The position numbers were made by a program, and so were the translations under genes. Shown in pieces: positions 11,935 to 13,720 of a DNA stretch of 13,720 nt. Source of the stretch: Clostridia bacterium (GTDB lineage Bacteria > Bacillota > Clostridia > Oscillospirales > Oscillospiraceae); NCBI GenBank assembly GCA_021153265.1, contig JAGKTU010000071.1, forward strand, positions 1 to 13,720, written 5' to 3'. The notes below the pieces were generated by a model. That model did no database searches, was not told the origin of the DNA, and was given only the letters and a program-made list of their open reading frames with translations. How positions within the stretch are numbered: position 1 is the first letter of the stretch; each line of letters begins with the position of its first letter.

Positions 11935-13488
11935 ATGGGTAATACTTTAGCGATCATTTTGATCGTCGTTGGCACTCTGGTCGGCATCCTGCTGGGCTTT
12001 GTTTTCGGTATTGCTTACCGCAAGAAGGTCGCAGAGCGGGAAATCGGCTCCGCGGAGCTGGAAGCTACCCGACTGATCAACGAAGCCATCCGCAGCGGTG
12101 AGAACCGCAAGAAGGAAATGCTTCTGGAGGCCAAGGACGAGATCCATAAATCACGCACAGAGCACGACAAGGAAGTCAAAGAGCGCCGCGCCGAGCTGAG
12201 TAAGCAGGAGCGCCGCCTGGAGCAGAAAGAATCCGCACTGGATAAGAAGACCGAAGCATTCGAACGTAAGGAAGAAGAACTCTCCAAGAAGCTGCAGAAG
12301 GTAGCCGAGACTCAGGCTCAGGCCGAGGAGATCAAGGCTCAGCAGATGCAGACTCTGGAGAGGATCTCCGAGCTGACTCAGGAGCAGGCCCGTCAGTACC
12401 TGCTCAAGACCGTGGAGGACGATGTCCGCCATGAGGCAGCCATGAAGATCAAGGAGATCGAGCAGCAGCTGAAGGATGAGGCCGAGGAAAAGGGCCGCGA
12501 GATCATCGCCACCGCCATCCAGCGCTGCGCCGCCGATCACGCCGCCGAGACCACCGTCTCCGTGGTGGCTCTGCCCACCGACGAGATGAAGGGCCGTATC
12601 ATCGGCCGCGAGGGCCGGAATATCCGGACTCTCGAGACCATCACCGGCGTCGATCTGATCATCGACGACACCCCCGAGGCCATTACCGTGTCCTCTTTCG
12701 ACCCCGTTCGCCGGGAGATCGCAAGACTGGCACTGGAGAAGCTCATCGCCGACGGCCGTATCCATCCCACCCGCATCGAGGACATGGTGGAGAAGGCCCG
12801 CAAGGAAGTGGACCGCACCATCCGCGAGGAAGGCGAGCGCGCCTGCTATGAGACCGGCGTTCACGGTCTCAACCCCGAGCTGATCAAGATCCTGGGCCGT
12901 CAGAAGTACCGCACCTCCTACGGTCAGAACGTTCTGAACCACTCCATGGAGGTTTCCCACATCGCCGGCCTCATGGCCGCCGAGCTGGGCGTGGATGTGA
13001 CTCTGGCAAAGAGAGCAGGTCTGCTGCATGACCTTGGCAAGGCCATCGACCACGAGGTCGAGGGCAGCCACGTGCAGCTGGGCGCTGATCTGGCTCGTAA
13101 GTACAAGGAAAATCCCGTTGTCATCAACGCCATCGAAGCCCACCACGGCGACGTGGAGCCCAAGACCGTCATCGCGGTGCTGGTGCAGGCTGCCGATGCC
13201 ATCTCCGCCGCCCGTCCCGGCGCCCGGAGAGAGAACGTGGAGAACTATATCCGCCGTCTGCAGAAGCTGGAGGAGCTCACCGGCTCCTACCCCGGCGTGG
13301 ACAAGGCCTTCGCCATTCAGGCCGGCCGCGAAGTCCGCATCATGGTCAATCCCGAGGTGGTCACCGAGGACAACATGATCCTGCTGGCACGGGACATCGC
13401 CAAGAAGATCGAGGCCGAGCTGGAATACCCCGGTCAGATCAAGGTCAATGTCATCCGCGAGACCAAGGCCGTGGAGTACGCAAAATAA
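11935..13488 (+). CDS. rny: Ribonuclease Y
   Basis: A 517-residue membrane-anchored endoribonuclease that starts mRNA decay in many Firmicutes. Domains in order: N-terminal membrane helix (about residues 4-27), long charged coiled coil (about 30-200), KH RNA-binding domain (about 207-270) with GREG at 224-227, and HD metal-dependent phosphohydrolase domain (about 333-430) with HSMEVSHIAGL and the catalytic His365-Asp366 in LLHDLGKA, then EAHHGD at 401-406. The length is that of the family (about 520). I chose ATG at 11935; AAGGAGG ends 14 bases upstream, a rather long gap. The in-frame GTG at 11920 overlaps the ribosome site and would add only five residues. Single-gene unit with its own promoter, long leader and terminator. 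Confidence 0.97.
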   Translation: MGNTLAIILIVVGTLVGILLGFVFGIAYRKKVAEREIGSAELEATRLINEAIRSGENRKKEMLLEAKDEIHKSRTEHDKEVKERRAELSKQERRLEQKESALDKKTEAFERKEEELSKKLQKVAETQAQAEEIKAQQMQTLERISELTQEQARQYLLKTVEDDVRHEAAMKIKEIEQQLKDEAEEKGREIIATAIQRCAADHAAETTVSVVALPTDEMKGRIIGREGRNIRTLETITGVDLIIDDTPEAITVSSFDPVRREIARLALEKLIADGRIHPTRIEDMVEKARKEVDRTIREEGERACYETGVHGLNPELIKILGRQKYRTSYGQNVLNHSMEVSHIAGLMAAELGVDVTLAKRAGLLHDLGKAIDHEVEGSHVQLGADLARKYKENPVVINAIEAHHGDVEPKTVIAVLVQAADAISAARPGARRENVENYIRRLQKLEELTGSYPGVDKAFAIQAGREVRIMVNPEVVTEDNMILLARDIAKKIEAELEYPGQIKVNVIRETKAVEYAK

Positions 13489-13495
13489 TATTACG

Positions 13496-13526
13496 AAACC
13501 TCCGGGGAGATTCCCCGGAGGTTTTT
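13496..13526 (+). terminator. Intrinsic terminator of rny
   Basis: AAACCTCCGGGGA (13496-13508) pairs perfectly with TCCCCGGAGGTTT (13512-13524) around a three-base loop, with a run of five T at 13522-13526. It starts 7 bases past the stop codon. Confidence 0.95.
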
Positions 13527-13544
13527 CTATACAACTGCGGTGCG

Positions 13545-13637
13545 TTAAATTGTAGTTTACGGTACTGGCGCTGCAGCGCCCAAAGGCTTCCCCCGGGGGG
13601 AAGCTGTCAAAAATCTTTGATTTTTGACTGATGAGGA
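13545..13637 (-). repeat. Palindromic intergenic repeat, copy B (inverted)
   Basis: Read on the minus strand it has the same order as copy A: CCTCATC, a variable hairpin, GCTTCCCC/GGGGAAGC, CCTTTGGG, and GTAAACTAC near the end. Hairpins seen: GTCAAAAATC/GATTTTTGAC (13606-13615 with 13619-13628) and GCTTCCCC/GGGGAAGC (13586-13593 with 13597-13604). GGCGCTGCAGCGCC (13567-13580) is a perfect 14-base palindrome. Boundaries are approximate. Confidence 0.7.
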
Positions 13638-13676
13638 ATGCGGGCAGAAAAGCTTCGATTTGCAATCTGTTTCAGA

Positions 13677-13720
13677 CTTAATGAAACTTTACGCCCAGAA
13701 AACCCTCATCCGTCACGGCT
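13677..13720 (+). repeat. Palindromic intergenic repeat, copy C (cut by window end)
   Basis: These 44 bases match positions 1-45 with one substitution and one missing A, in the same orientation. Only the first arm of the variable hairpin (CACGGC) is inside the window. Copies B and C face each other across about 40 bases. Confidence 0.85.

Noticed and set aside
12151..13665. 504-codon open frame antisense to rny
   Set aside because: A Leu, Gly and Asp-rich shadow frame of a strongly biased gene, without a family match; it also runs through the rny terminator.

Overview
The window looks like a chromosomal segment of a GC-rich Gram-positive gut Clostridia, most likely Oscillospirales/Ruminococcaceae. 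The evidence is AAGGAGG-type ribosome binding sites, near-consensus sigma-A promoters with 17-nt spacers before most genes, RNase Y, a lysine riboswitch, a lipobox lipoprotein, a PdaA-type deacetylase and a DUF421/DUF4363 pair. No phage, plasmid, CRISPR or transposase gene is visible. Taxonomy is inferred from gene content and style only.

Layout. (1) Positions 1-2483: a palindromic intergenic repeat and a bidirectional terminator, then three leftward genes: a nucleotidyltransferase with its own promoter, and a two-gene unit of a tail-anchored small protein plus GluQ-type tRNA-modifying synthetase. (2) 2531-3657: phosphate acetyltransferase (pta), rightward, with promoter and terminator, diverging from the gluQ unit. 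(3) 3672-5808: leftward DUF421 and DUF4363 membrane proteins that overlap by four bases, then a PdaA-like peptidoglycan deacetylase. Two related short palindromes lie in this part. (4) 5886-7898: a consensus promoter, a lysine riboswitch with an attenuator terminator, and an NhaC-family transporter. Lysine should stop its transcription. The transporter carries two DnaJ-like CxxCxGxG motifs after its first membrane helix. (5) 7905-10047: three leftward membrane protein genes in two transcription units, two YwaF-like proteins around a GtrA-family protein. (6) 10077-11057: a leftward lipoprotein gene of unknown function. (7) 11098-11580: tRNA-Leu(UAG), leftward, with a degenerate tRNA 3' end downstream. 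A roughly 197-bp segment bounded by a perfect 12-bp inverted repeat lies between the tRNA and its probable promoter and contains a truncated four-helix-bundle gene. (8) 11691-13526: promoter, long folded leader, RNase Y (rny) and terminator. (9) 13545-13720: an inverted copy and a truncated direct copy of the repeat that opens the window.

Most genes are housekeeping or envelope functions. The points most worth a second look are the inverted-repeat element in the tRNA-Leu leader, the zinc-finger-like insert in the riboswitch-controlled transporter, the intergenic repeat whose hairpin changes sequence but keeps pairing between copies, and the structured rny leader.
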